Source of the DNA: Dactylis glomerata
Lineage: Eukaryota; Streptophyta; Magnoliopsida; Poales; Poaceae
Direction of reading: 5' to 3'
Length of the DNA stretch: 64,000 nucleotides
Assembly (NCBI GenBank): GCA_007115705.1
Contig: QXEO01000236.1
Coordinates: forward strand, 1-64,000
Shown here: one piece after another, positions 20,269 through 32,159 of the stretch
How the letters are laid out: every line of letters starts with the position of its first letter
How positions within the stretch are numbered: position 1 is the first letter of the stretch
Made by a program: the position numbers and the translations under genes
The notes under the pieces: generated by a model
Seen by the model: the letters and a program-made list of their open reading frames with translations, nothing else
Told to the model about the DNA's origin: nothing
The model's database searches: none

Positions 20269-21204
20269 CTAGACTCTGAGGAGATAGATGCTGAGCTCAG
20301 GCCCGGCGTTGCCGTCAGGGTTTATCATGTAGAAGGCCTCCGAGTCCCTGGATCCCACCACCCTCTCGAACCTGGCCCTCATGTACATGAGGTCCCCTTC
20401 GCCGGCGCCGCCGTCCGGGACGACGCCCGCGCCGACGGAAACGTTCTCGACGGCCCGGAGCACTCGCCACTCCTCCGCGCCGCACTCCCTCCGCACCGCG
20501 TACCCGCACTTGCGCCCGTTGCAGTACGCCCGCCACGTCGGCTCTTCCGCCATCGCCGTCCGCCGCCTCTCGCCGCCTGGACCTGGACGCATGGATGGCA
20601 TGCATGTTGTTGTATAAACGCTCGCGATCGAGTACGCACATGCTTGATGATGTGAGTTACCTGAGTGCGCAGGCGTCTTGATCTTCTCGCACTCGAGCGC
20701 GATGCGGACGAGGCCGGACGACATCTCCCGGACGAGCGCGCCCGTGGAGTAGGCGCCCAGCTCCACCATTAGCGCCGGCGGCGCGCGCGGGTCCGTCTGC
20801 AGGGCTATGTGCACGCGCCCGCGGCGCCGGCCGAAGATGGTGCCGGTGACGCTCGACCCCATCGGCCTGGGCCCGCGCCGGCGCCGCGCGCGCGCCACCA
20901 CGGCCAGCACCGCCGACCGGAGCCGCGCCAGCGCTTCCCGGCGCCTCCTCGCCGGCTCAGGGGTACCTCCTCCTCCCGCAACAGCGTCCGCCGCGGAGGG
21001 CGTGGGGACGGCGAAGCTGGCGCCCTCCTCCGGTTCCGCCACATCGTCGTCGGTATGTCCTTGCGTCGCGAGCGGCCGGCCGCGTGGCACCTTGCTGGCG
21101 CGCTTCCTGAGCAGCCACGGGATGCCGCCGCTCGCCGTGGCGCCGTTCTTGGATGTCGGGAGCGGCGAGGCAGCAGCTGCCGCTGTACGGAAGGTTCCCT
21201 CCAT
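20269..21204 (-). CDS. MIZU-KUSSEI1-like protein (DUF617), two exons, 283 aa
   Basis: This is the only intact host gene in the window. Exon 1 is 20661-21204, a GT-AG intron of 84 bp covers 20577-20660, and exon 2 is 20269-20576. The N-terminus is variable and Ala/Arg-rich. The DUF617 domain begins at TGTIFGRRRGRVHIALQTDP and continues through LMVELGAYSTGALVREM and VRIALECEK, then in exon 2 EEPTWRAYCNGRKCGYAVRR, GDLMYMRARFERVVGS and the conserved end SEAFYMINPDG..ELSIYLLRV. MIZ1-family proteins act at the ER surface in root hydrotropism; the exact role of this paralogue is unknown. The intron is a multiple of three, so unspliced RNA would also read through. The mariner element ends 155 bp beyond the stop codon. 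Confidence 0.88.
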   Translation of the reverse strand: MEGTFRTAAAAASPLPTSKNGATASGGIPWLLRKRASKVPRGRPLATQGHTDDDVAEPEEGASFAVPTPSAADAVAGGGGTPEPARRRREALARLRSAVLAVVARARRRRGPRPMGSSVTGTIFGRRRGRVHIALQTDPRAPPALMVELGAYSTGALVREMSSGLVRIALECEKIKTPAHSGNSHHQACAYSIASVYTTTCMPSMRPGPGGERRRTAMAEEPTWRAYCNGRKCGYAVRRECGAEEWRVLRAVENVSVGAGVVPDGGAGEGDLMYMRARFERVVGSRDSEAFYMINPDGNAGPELSIYLLRV

Positions 21205-22282
21205 GACGGACGGCTCAACTAAGCCACTCTTTCAGCCTCAGATCAGCGCAGCCTCACCCTCACGCATACCTTTTAGTGGTATCAAGGAAGCAAAGCTCTC
21301 TTGTAGTCCCGGCGGAGAGAAAACAGAGAGAGTGGCAGCTTTGGTGGCAGAAGAATTCCGTCGGCTTTAGACGTGCTTTTGACAGAGAGGCATAGGACTG
21401 CATAGATACTTGGCAGGGCACATACACACCGGAGCGGAAGACTGGAGAGAGTGGGCGGTGGGCGGAGCGGGCGCACCTACGCGTACCCAACTGGCCGGAA
21501 AACGACGGAGGAAGAAGGCAGCGATGATGGCAACAGCCGTGGATTTTAGCTGTTCACCCTTCCGTCGCTATCTCGGGGAGGAGGGGGAGACAGGGCCTCG
21601 GGAGGCGGAGAGGTGTGACGTGCATATGACACTGACGCCGCCGTGTTATCACAAAAGCGACGCGACAGATGCTTTTTAGCAGAACGCGCCGTGGCATTCC
21701 CGGCCGGTCCCAAATTTGCAGGATACCCGCGAAAGAGAAATTGCAGGGGCCAGTGCCCACTGCCCTCGAATTTCAGACACACGTACGAGTGGCGTCGATG
21801 TGTGCTCATTTACCCAAATCTACCTAAAACTAATATCTTGTCTTCTGGATAAAACTATTTCAGAATTCAACCCTTTGAGTTGTTTCCTAGTTAAATTTTT
21901 GCACAGTTTCGACTACATTCTCATTGACGCTGAACCTAATGGTTTAATTTGAGGCCTTACTTTTACCAAAGGTCCATGTTTGCCAAGAAAAATGTTGAGC
22001 ATGGGCTTCCTGAGATTTATTGTTTTCGATAAACAAAATATGTTAATATCGCAAAGATATCGATTACACCTAAACTGTGCATCAACAAAATATCGAAAGA
22101 CATCAAGGATACACACAGCCAAGAACAAAAAAAAAGACCTCATCGCAGTGATGAAAAACTCGCAACAACAACACTCGAACAACCACCAAAGACAACACTT
22201 GGACTGCAAATGAGGTTCTTCAAAAGTGACGTCTCCAGAAAGGAAACAACTCATGCACCATGCCCTCATGAAGCATCGCTTG
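21205..22282. other. Upstream region of the MIZ1-like gene
   Basis: The first ~350 bp should contain the 5' UTR and core promoter of the minus-strand gene. A pyrimidine-rich leader is visible near 21300-21340, but I see no convincing TATA box. From 21500 to 22282 nothing is recognised. Confidence 0.4.
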
Positions 22283-22795
22283 TAGGGGCGGGCCCAGAAT
22301 TTTGAGTATGGGTATTCAAAATTTTATTGACATTTTATTGTATAAAATAAATTTTATAAAAAATTAGAGTATGAATTAATGAACCTTATATGTGGTTGAC
22401 AAACCCTCACAATGAAGGATGCTTGTGCTTGAGACATACTTTGTATGAGTTTATACTAAATAAAAGTATCAAATATGTAATTTGTATAAATTTCTAACCA
22501 ATAAAGTTAATATGAAAATATAAGAGTAGAAAAAACACTATATGACCTTTCTATAACAAAAATACATGCAAACATATTACTTTTAAAATTAAGAAAAAAC
22601 ACAAACATGAGGGTTTGAACTCTAGACCTACCAACATAGCTATTTCTTCAAAACCACTTCAGCTAATTAATCCACACGTCATAGTTGGATAGTCTGTTGT
22701 TATAATACATTATATAGAACATTTATATACATGTATATTTCAAAATATTTTGGTATTCAACTGAATACCCTTAAATTAAAGTGGGCCTGCCCCTG
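22283..22795. mobile_element. hAT MITE, TSD ATCGCTTG
   Basis: Ends taggggcgggccca and (reverse complement) caggggcaggccca match 12 of 14. The 8-bp flanks ATCGCTTG are identical at 22275-22282 and 22796-22803. Subterminal gggtattcaaa and actgaatacccttaaatt are shared with the larger hAT element at 9803-14288. AT-rich and non-coding. Confidence 0.92.
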
Positions 22796-23759
22796 ATCGC
22801 TTGTCGATGATAAGGACGCGCATGACCGGATCAATTCCTATCTAGATATCTAGCAGCCCCATGCACCAATCAGCGGAGATCTCCGAGAGGATGGCCGGAA
22901 CATGCGTCGATGTCTAGATCAAAGAGGCCAGAATGAAGCAGATCGACAACTTGGAACTCAATGAATAGTAGGGTAAACCACCCTTTATTCAACCTATCCG
23001 TCGACACAGCCGCAGACCGACATTGTCACAACCATGTCGACCCACCCAACGCTCAAATGGCTGCTCAAGCCCACTGCAGACTTCCACATGCCACGAGCCA
23101 AGGTATACGATCTGATCCACGAGAGGGGGAGATGGAGGTGAGACGGGATTGTGCACGGAGGGGAGGCCAACCACCGCCGTCGGGGTGGCCAGCGACGACG
23201 CCGGTGAGATACATTAATGACACGAGATACATTCGGTGAGAGTTCATTAGTGACACGATCAACATACATGCGAATATGTCATGTTGTAGCTAGTGTGCCT
23301 CGATCGATGCCATCACACCGAGATAGATGATGCGGTTGGTTACATTGATCAAAGCACAAATGAATAATAGAACAGCTAGCTAGCCGAAGGCGTGTACTAT
23401 TAGCCATGCATGCGCACTGAATCTATAAAGAATTAGAGATTGAGTGCGCTAAGCCGCTAATCCTTGTCATTCATGAGTAATCTCCCAGCCGATTGTGTAT
23501 TTAATTAGCAACCTTGCGATCGTGTACGTACATTCGGATCATTAGTTATTGGTGGATCATATAAGTATGATTGCAAATATCAACATGACATCTCTCTTTC
23601 CCTGTGATGTTTTTCCTCAAGAGTTCTTTCCGTGCCAGGTTGCCTGAAAATCTGGCTGCTTGCATGCAACTTTGCGGCGTGCGCTACAACAATATGATGT
23701 TTATTGTAGAAGTACCTCTTAGACATTTTTACCATCCTCACCAATGTAATAGCCTATTA

Positions 23760-23824
23760 CTTCTGTTCTAAATATAAGATGTTGGTCTACCAAAACATCT
23801 TATAGTACTATTTTGGAACTGAGG
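23760..23824. mobile_element. Minimal Stowaway MITE, 65 bp
   Basis: Cttctgttctaaatataaga at the left and (reverse complement) cctcagttccaaaatagtac at the right form the terminal repeats, with ataagatgtt present in both arms. TA dinucleotides flank it at 23758-23759 and 23825-23826. It is almost only terminal repeat. Confidence 0.75.
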
Positions 23825-23866
23825 TAGCAGTTTAGAGCAATGCATGTCATGTAACAATTCACAGAC

Positions 23867-24167
23867 TGCTTGGTTAATGCAAGTGCATGCTACCTCAAGG
23901 TTCAAGATTTAAACCGGATTTGAACATTGAAAGAAGTTTAGGACAGACTAAACAGTTTTGTTTAGCTGATTCCGACGTGCAAGTATCTTTCAGACTAGGC
24001 CACACTCACAGAAAAGCACGACAACGTGGTCCTACTCTATTTTAGAGACACAAAGGTGAGAACTGGACCGTGCCTAGCTATATATGATGGCTTGATTAGT
24101 GCTCTAAACTGCTTGGTTAATGCAAGTGCATGCTACCTCAAGATCCAAGATTTAAACCGGATTGGAT
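23867..24167. repeat. ~59-bp direct repeat, 242 bp apart
   Basis: The block ctgcttggttaatgcaagtg...aagatttaaaccggatt occurs at about 23867-23925 and 24109-24167 with few differences. It could be flanks of an insertion or a partial tandem duplication. No TSD or TIR links it to a known element. Confidence 0.8.
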
Positions 24168-24394
24168 AACAGGGTTTGGACCGTTTTCTAGAAAGCAGCG
24201 GCATCAAGAATCAAGATCACTTTCCTCTACAATGTGCCCAATCGAGATAACAGGATATATACACCTATATCCCGTAACGTACGCATCAAGACGTACGCCC
24301 TAGGTCTTTTACAGTCTGTATATGTATTGCCATCATCATACTGTTCTGCAAAAGAAGCAAAAGGAAAAGAAAAGAGCAGAACAGACGGCAAAAA

Positions 24395-24565
24395 GAAGCT
24401 TAGGTTGTCAGTGTAGCCGCTAGCAGTAGTAGCATAGCACCACATAGGCAGGCAGGGCATAACGATGCCAGATCCAAGAAAAGCAGACACAACAAAAGGC
24501 AAATTCTTGGCAGGTTTTGGCTCCACAGGATTGCCTTGTCGCCTGCAATTTGGTGCATTTTTCAC
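24395..24565 (-). pseudogene. Short exon-like ORF, possibly COX7c-like
   Basis: After an acceptor-like aattgcag the minus strand reads GNPVEPKPAKNLPFVVSAF, LGSGIVMPCLPMWCY and on. The spacing of KNLPF, GSG and P recalls cytochrome c oxidase subunit VIIc, a one-helix inner-membrane protein, and a hydrophobic stretch fits. No upstream exon, start or clear gene context was found, so this is at most an isolated exon. Treat the name as a guess. Confidence 0.2.
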
Positions 24566-25737
24566 GGGTCTGGTTTATCATCCATTATGTTGTCATTACT
24601 CATTAGTTCACTCAAGACCACAAATTTAGTAATCTTGCACCTGTAAACATGCATAAACAAACCAGTAGATCTTTAAAGTATCCTGTAAAGAAAGCATCAT
24701 GATTTACATCTAAGAGCACATCTCTAGCCAAACTCCTAAAATTTAGAGTAAACGTCCTCCTATCCTTTTGTGGAGTAAAAATTGCTCCTCTAAAAAACTG
24801 TGGTTCCTAGCCGACACACTCTATTCTTATCTCCCTAAAACTTAGATTTGGCTCAAAAATGTTATCAACCACTTGCTATGAGCAGAATTTTTGCAAAATA
24901 TCAAGCCGCATCTACCGAGGGAGAGCTCACCGGTGTCAAGCTTGCTAGAGGGAGAGTTCACGCATTGCATATGATAGTGGAAAAGGAAGTTTTGACATCA
25001 AAACGCACAAAGAGAGAAGTGGGACAACAGAGGCCAGAGGGAGAGGCAAAATAAGTGCTAATCCTCCAAGGATTTTAGTCGAAAGCTTATGTTGACAACA
25101 ATTTGTAGATAATGGATTCTTCAACAGTCAATCTTGTAGGAATGTAGGATACGCTTTTTATTCACCTCTAAATGTTTATGGAAGACAATTCACCACAGCT
25201 TATCTGGAATGACACGAAGAAACCTCCAAGCTAAAGTTGTGCTAAGTTGAGTATTGTGTGCTTGAACATGCGTGAGGAGTCCAAGTACCTTCATTGGTTC
25301 TGGATTCTCGCAACCAGAGGAGCTTCTCAGTCTTCTCTCTAAGCCTAGGCGCTGGTCCATTGTCACGACTTGACAATCAGGGAAGAGTCCACTCATGTAG
25401 CCTGAAATTAAACTTAACAGGAAGAATTATATTCATGCACAACTAGTTAGTATGGTTTGAAAGGTGTTTAACCTTGTCTACAAGTTTTCTAGGAGTTTTA
25501 AAGTTGAATGTGAGGCCATGAGAAGAATACGACATTGTCCTCTTGTAAAGATCGCTACTTGTTGATCCAGTACAAACCACCAAGGTCAAGAGTTCAAAGC
25601 AACCAAAAAAAAACTGAGTTTATGCCCAACGGAGACTTGGGAGATTGTATTCATCCCAAATCTCACTACAGGCAACTCGGCCTTTCAAGCATTAGGATAC
25701 GTTTAAGGCGCGGATGATTATCATAAATGATTCCTAC

Positions 25738-26951
25738 TGAAAGTGCATACTTTGTATCCCTCATGTTTTGTGTGTTAGATAACAACATTAGGAATTTTAA
25801 GTATGTGCTAAGTGGTACAGATTTTACAGCTCAAGAAATGGCTAAGTCATTGGAATGGCGTCGCCCAGGCCGGATAATCCGGCCAGGGGCCGGATAATCC
25901 GCCCTCCCAGCGAGGCATCAGAAAAACGGCTAAGTCCTTTGGCCGGCGTTCACCTGGAATGGGGCCGGATATTCCGGCCAGGGGCCGGATATTCCGCCCC
26001 CCACCGCGAGTGCTCGAAAAACGGCTAAGGACTTTCGTCGGCGTCAACCAGATACGGGGCCGGATATTCCGGCCAGGGGGCCGGATATTCCGCCCCCCTC
26101 GAAGACTTCAGAATTTCTACTAAGGACCAAGCTCGGCGTCAACCAGTAACCCGGGCGGATATTCCGGCCAGGGGGCCGGATAATCCGGCCATACTTTGGC
26201 CGGATAATCTGCCCCTCCAACTCAGCAATGGCTATATTTTGGGAGGGGCTATAAATACCCCTCCCCTTCTTCAACTTCCAACTGCTCGTCCTGCTCAAGA
26301 AGAACACCCTATTTTGAGCCACCAAAATCACAAGATCTCCTCCCTCAACTTACCAAAGCTCTTGATCTTTGGAGAATCGAAGGAGAAGGCCTTGATCTAC
26401 ATCCTCACCGAAGCGATTTACTTTCTCCTCTCATTTGCTTGAGGGCCCTTGTGTCTTGGGTTCCCTTGTGTCCCTTGACCTTGATTTGTGTGATTGATAT
26501 CTTGATACTTGTTGATTGATTGCTTTGTGGTGCTTGGGAGCCTCTAATTCAGTTGTGGAGTTGTGCCCCAAGTTTGTAAAGGCCGGTTCCGCCTTGAGGA
26601 ATCCCTTAGTGGAAAGTGAGCTAGGCCTTTGTGGCGGAAGCTTGCACCAGAGAATAGGGTGAGCCTTTGTGGCAACCACACCTCTCCAACGTAGACGTAC
26701 TTCCCCTAAAAAGGAAGGAACTACGGGAATTACATCTGTGTCTCCGTGTGCTCCACTCTCGGTTTCCTCTATCCTTTATTGCCTTTACTTATTGTATCTT
26801 GCTTAGTTTGCTAGTTGTCATATAGGTAAATTCACCTTAGTTGCATATCTAGAGAATTTACCTTTTGTGTCAAGCCTAAATTGAAAAAGAATTAAAATTT
26901 GAGTAGCACCTATTCACCCCCCCCCCTCTAGGTGCCCATACGATCTGTTCA
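25738..26951 (+). repeat. 5' LTR of the Copia element
   Basis: 1214 bp. A cluster of GGCCGGATAATCCGGCC and GGCCGGATATTCCGGCC inverted repeats (about 25868-26215) precedes the TATA box ctataaatac (26249-26257). Downstream are the R/U5 region and the caccta...C9...taggtg hairpin at about 26908-26936. Confidence 0.95.
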
Positions 26952-26953
26952 AT

Positions 26954-26966
26954 TGGTATCAGAGCC
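26954..26966 (+). other. Primer binding site (tRNA-iMet type)
   Basis: TGGTATCAGAGCC lies 2 nt after the LTR end and about 35 nt before the gag start codon. Confidence 0.93.
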
Positions 26967-27000
26967 TCGGCTCTTTATTCGGGCTTAACCGCCTAAGAGT

Positions 27001-29467
27001 ATGGATCCACCACCGAGTGAGGGCTCGGGTCAAGTTTCCATGAGTGATTTCAAAACCTTTGAATCATCCGTGACTACCCAAATAAGCGAGTTGCGTGAAA
27101 TGATAGCGCAACTCATCCAAGCTAAAACTCCTAGTGCTCCTCCTCCGGAAAAACCCGCTACTCCACAAGTGGAGAATGTGGGAGTGGAAGAAGAGGATGC
27201 CGACAAATGCACCGATGCTAAGTCTCGTACTAAGGGCGACGGGAAAGGTGAATTCCCTCATTGGTATTCACCCGACCCGCCGGTTCCTCATCCTCATATT
27301 AACCATAGAGGTGATCCACCTAAGCTTGATGCATTAAACTTTGGTCAATGGCAATATCAAATGATCTCTCATATGCGCAGTTCTTGCATCGAGCTTTGGA
27401 GAATCGTTGAAGAAGGATTCAAGGCCGTGGATCCCACCAACATGACAAGAAGAGAGACGGTCGATAGCCAACTCAATGCAACCGCTCTCCACATGATTCA
27501 AGTCGCCGTTGGGTCCAAGGACTTGCCTCACATCCAACACTTCTCCACCGCCAAAGAAGCTTGGCAAGGACTCTCCGATGTCTTTGTTGGCAATGAGAGC
27601 ATGAAGAAAACAAGATATGTGGCCTTCTCAAATTAAGCAGAGGGATTCTTCATGATGGATGGTGAGGATCATCAAGAGATGTATAGAAGACTCAAGGCAA
27701 TTGCTACCACCTTCAAGAACCTCGGTGCTCACCATATTGATGATGAGTGGATCAATATGAAGTACATTCTTGCTCTCACCCCATATGAGCCCGCGGATGT
27801 GAAGAGTGTTCAAGGAAAGCACAACTTCAATGAGATGACCTCCAATCAAGTGATGCAAGAGATTCAAGCCTACAAGGTCGCCGCACAAAATGCGGAAGAT
27901 GCTCGTGCTCGTGCCATAGGAATGCAAAGAAGCTCCAATCTTGCATTAAAAGCAAGTGTGGTTGAGAAAGAGGTTCCTCTTCAAGCAAGTATTGAAGCAA
28001 GACTAGAGATGTGTCCCGAGGACATGAGACATGAGTACAGTGAGCACATGGCCTTCTATGGAAAAACCTTTTGGGTTGATCCCACAAGGCTAAAGAAGAC
28101 AATCAAAGAAGAAGCAAGTCAAGTGGCTATCAAAGGAATGACAACAATGGTCAAAGGGTGAGGATATGCTACAATTGCAATGATAGATTCCACTTTGTTG
28201 CCGAGTGTCCTTATGAGAAGAGAGAAGATCATGGTGGAAAGCTCATCCTCAAAAGCAAGACCAAGTCACCATCAAAGAAGCCATTTGTGAAGAAAGGTGG
28301 ACCAAAGAAGAAGCAACCAAAGTTTGTGTTCTTGACTCAAGAGGAATACTCCGGGAGTGAGAGTGATGAAGAAGAAACCTCGACAAGTGAGATGGCCGCA
28401 ATTGCAACCACCTCCACCTCTTCCGCTTCACTCTTTGAATCCCCCAATGAGGACTCTCTCATCAAGAACATCAAGTGCCTTATGGCCAAGTCTTCCGAGG
28501 TATCACCCACACCCTCTTCCTCCTCCTCTAAGACAAATGATGCTCCTTTAAATGATCTTGCTAGTCTTAGAGTAAAGGAAGAGATTATTGCTTTTGATGA
28601 TTATGTGTCTAGTATAAATGGTGTTCATAAGTTACACTTTGAAAGTCTATTGAGTTAATATGGTAAGACTCTTGAAAAACTAGATGAACAAATGAGGCTT
28701 GAAAAAGAATATGCTCAAGATATTGCCTCACTAAAAGACTCTCTTGAAGTAGAGCAAGAGGAACGAGCAACTCTCGAAGAGAAGCTCGATTCCATTGAGG
28801 AATCTAATAATGAAGTTGTTTCCAAACTCATTAAAGAGCGAGACCATGCTCGTGCCAAAGTAAAAATGCTCAAAAAGGAAAAGGTTGAATTTGGTGTTGG
28901 TCATGATAAACTTGTTAAGGATTTAGAAGATCTTGACAAGGCTCACAAGGCCTTGAAAAGTGAACACTCTATTCTTGCCAAGTCACATGAACAACTTCAA
29001 ATTCAATTGACTAAGAATGATGTGCCTAGTTCTTCTACTTCTACTTGTGATCATGCAAATGTTATCGAAGAAAATGCTAGGTTGAAAGATGAGCTTGCCA
29101 AGTCCTCCATTCCCATAGGTGAGAAAACTTGAATGACCTTTTGAGTAAGCAAAAGGCATTTGGTGATAAAACGGGGATTGGCTTTGTCTCAAAGAAGAAG
29201 AAGAAGAAGAAGAAGAACAAGAAAAGGAAGGCCAAGCCCGCACAAGCAAAGAAGGATCCTATTGTGGGTGGCAAAGCCACTCATGATGATCATGCGGGAA
29301 TTGCTAACCCTCACTATGTCTTATTTCGTGATTATTATGGTAATGTTTATGCAAAATATGTTGGTCCAAATGATGGTTATGTTGCTTGGTCTATTTGGGT
29401 TCCAAAAACCCTTGTTACTAACAAAAGAGGACCCATTGAGAAATGGGGACCTAAAACCAAGCAATGA
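27001..29467 (+). pseudogene. Copia gag, decayed
   Basis: It starts MDPPPSEGSGQVSMSDF just after the PBS and is homologous to the intact gag at 929-3361. Recognisable parts are FGQWQYQMISHM, ELWRIVEEGF and AKEAWQGLSDVF, a stop near 27634, then the CCHC knuckle CYNCNDRFHFVAEC (28167-28208) after a frame break near 28158, a stop near 28656, a coiled-coil region, another frame break near 29130, a Lys run, and the terminal block WSIWVPKTLVTNKRGP. The ORF ends TGA at 29465-29467. At least four inactivating lesions are visible. Confidence 0.92.
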
Positions 29468-29477
29468 TCTCTTGTAG

Positions 29478-30514
29478 GACTATGCTTCCGGTGGATCAAA
29501 ATGGGTGCTTGATAGTGGATGCACAAGTCATATGACCAAAAGCAAGAAGATCATGACGGAGATGAGGCCTAACATCAACAATATAACCGTCACTTATGGA
29601 GACATGTCACAATCTGAGGTATTGGGTCTTGGCAAGGTGGTGGTTGCACCGGATATTTCCCTTGTGGACGTCATGCTTGTTGAGACCCTTGGTTACAATT
29701 TACTTTCAGTTCGTGCACTTGGTAAGATGGGCTTTGCCGTCTTCATTGATAATGAAATTGTGGTACTCTTGTGGAGCAAGTGTCTAAAGGTCGCTTTCGT
29801 TGGGCACATTGAAAACAACTTGTATGTGGTGGACTTCTCCGGGAAAACCACTACAAGTGCAATGTGTTTATTTGGAAAGGCCGATGTGGGTTGGCTTTGG
29901 CATCGCCGACTAGCCCATGTCAATATGAGAACTTTGCAAAGTCTTCACAAGGGTGGCCACATACTCGGACTAAAAGAGAATGTTTCTTTTGCCAAAGATC
30001 GTGCTTGCAGGGCTTGCATTCTAGGAAAAATGCATGACTCTCCCCATACAAGCAAGACTATCATTTCTTCCAAGAGGATTTTGGAGCTCCTTCATGTGGA
30101 TCTCTTTGGTCCTCCCTCTCATGCAAGTCTTGGTGGGAAGAAATATTGTTTGGTGATTGTCGATGACTATTCAAGATATACTTGGGTCTATTTCTTTAAG
30201 CACAAGAGTGAGACTCAACAAACCGTCATCGACTTTGCCAAAGAAGTTGAACGTCAACATGGGCAAAATATATTGGCAATAAGAAGTGACAATGGCACCG
30301 AGTTCAAGAACTACACCTTAAATGGATTTCTTAGTGATGAGGGGATTCGTCATCAATATTCCGCTGTATACACCCCTCAACAAAATGGTGTAGCCGAGAG
30401 GAAGAACCGGACTCTTATGGATATGGCTAGGTCCATGTTGGTGGAGTTTAAGTCTCCATACAACTTTTGGGCCGAAGCTATCTCTACGGCGTGTCACTCT
30501 TCGAACTGGCTCTT
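29478..30514 (+). pseudogene. Copia pol 1: protease and integrase, cut by an insertion
   Basis: Open from 29478. It carries the protease active site VLDSGCTSHM, a pre-integrase region with WLWHRRLAHVN and CRACILGKMH, and the integrase with DLFGPPSHASLGG, DDYSRYTWVYFF, SDNGTEF and YTPQQNGVAERKNRT. The frame stops being Copia at 30514, where the Athila-like element inserted in the motif for N-W-L-F. The reading continues at 37660 after the duplicated CTCTT. Confidence 0.93.
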
Positions 30515-32159
30515 TGCTACCGGTTGATGGCGCCAGAAAATAAGCTGATGGCGTGTGGTTGACGTGGGAGCAGACGGTCCTTGTGCGTGGTGAATAACCA
30601 GCCCGTTGGGAACCCCAAGAGGAAGGTATGATGAGTATAGCAGCTAGTTTTCCCTCAGTTTAAGAAACAAAGGTATGTAGATCTTGGAGAGGAGAGACAA
30701 ACGACTGAAGGTGATGCGGCACCTGCACCCACACAAACAAATACTTTGTTCCCAACTTGCGATGAGGTTGTCAATCTCACCGGTTTGCTTGAAACAAAGA
30801 TTATGAGCGTATCGAGTGGAAAACAATATAGTATGCGAGTAAAGTAAACAGTGCGAGTAAAGTAAACAGTGAGAGTAAAGTAAACAGGTGATAGCAATAT
30901 GGTGGAAATAGGACCGGGGTCCATAGTCCACTAGTGGTGTCTCTCCATAGATAAAATAACACATGCTGGGTAAACAAATTACAGTTGGGCAATTGATAGA
31001 ATAAAGATAAACGTGATATGTCAAGAAGATCACTATGAGATTTACTCTGGGCATTACAACAAAATACATAGACCACCATCCAACTGCATCTATGACTAAT
31101 AATCCACTCCCGGGGATATCAATCCGAACACCCCAGTAGTGTTAAGTTGCGACCAACAGATAATTGCATTAAGCAAAGTGTGTAATGTAAACAAAGCATA
31201 TGCCCTTGAGCATATGAATGTTGTTTTCTCCCTAGTAGCAACAGCACATCTACCACCTTAGAGGTTTCTGTCACTCCCCCAGGTGAAATAGAGGCATGAA
31301 CCCACTATCGAGCATAAATACCCCCTCTTGGAGTCACTAGCAACTACTCGGCCAAGATAGCTACTAACAACGGAGAGCATGCAAGATCATAAACAACATA
31401 GAGATAACAAAAGATATAATTTAGTACAGCAACTTAATCATAAACACCAATATTCATCGGACCCCAACAAACCAAACATGTAGAATTACATAACGGTGAT
31501 CTCAATCATGTAGGGCAGCTCATGAGATCTAAACATGAAGCACATGGTGGAGAAGACAACCATCTAGCTACTGCTATGGACCCATAGTCCAAGGTAGACT
31601 ACTCACTCATCACTCCGGAGGCAAGCATGGCGATGAAGAAGACCTTCGGTGGCGATTCCCCTCTCCGGCAGGGTGCCGGGAAGAGCTTCTGGACCCTCCC
31701 GATCTTCGGGTCGACAGTGGCGGCGGATCGCGATGTGTTCTGGAAATCTGATCGGGTACTTAGATTTTTTCCGTCGGGGGGTCTTTATAGGCGAAGGGGC
31801 ATCGTCAGAGGAGGAGCCAGGCGCCCTCACGCGGGGCCCGCGCGGCCAGGGGCCTAGCCGTGCCACCCCTGCGTGTGGGGCCCTGGTGGCCCCCCTCCGA
31901 CTCTCCTTCGGATCTCTGGAAGCTTCCGGGTAAAATAAGACTTCAGGAACTTGTTTCGTCCAATTCCGAGAATATTTCCTGTGTATCACTTCTGAAACAC
32001 AAAAACAGCAGAAAACAGGAAACTGCACTGTGGCAACTCGTTAATAGGTTAGTTCCGGAAAATGCATAAAAGTGCCACTAAGTGTAACGAAACAATAGGC
32101 AAATGGTGTAAAAACAAGCATGGAGCATCAAAAATTATAGATACGTTGGAGACGTATCA
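30515..32159 (-). repeat. 3' LTR of the Athila-like element
   Basis: 1645 bp, TGATACGTCTCC... at 32159 and ...CCGGTAGCA at 30515 on the minus strand. A minus-strand TATA box CTATAAAGAC is at about 31780-31790. Frames on both strands in the GC-rich half (31603-32069) are not genes. Confidence 0.93.

Larger units (their letters stand above)
22796..25737. other. Intergenic region with small repeats
   Basis: It holds a 65-bp Stowaway (23760), a ~60-bp direct duplication (23867 and 24109), a short exon-like frame on minus (24395-24565) and a degraded start gagcacatctctagcc near 24713 that resembles a Tourist/Harbinger end without a partner. A minus-strand open stretch at 25190-25396 is not recognised. 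Nothing else is supported. Confidence 0.5.

Noticed and set aside
24713..24870. Tourist-like MITE start gagcacatctctagcc
   Set aside because: No matching inverted end or TAA/TTA duplication could be found, so only a possible relic is mentioned.
31603..32069. ORFs on both strands near LTR ends, recurring at 37097-37531
   Set aside because: They recur in both LTRs of the Athila-like element and reflect its GC-rich promoter region, not a protein.
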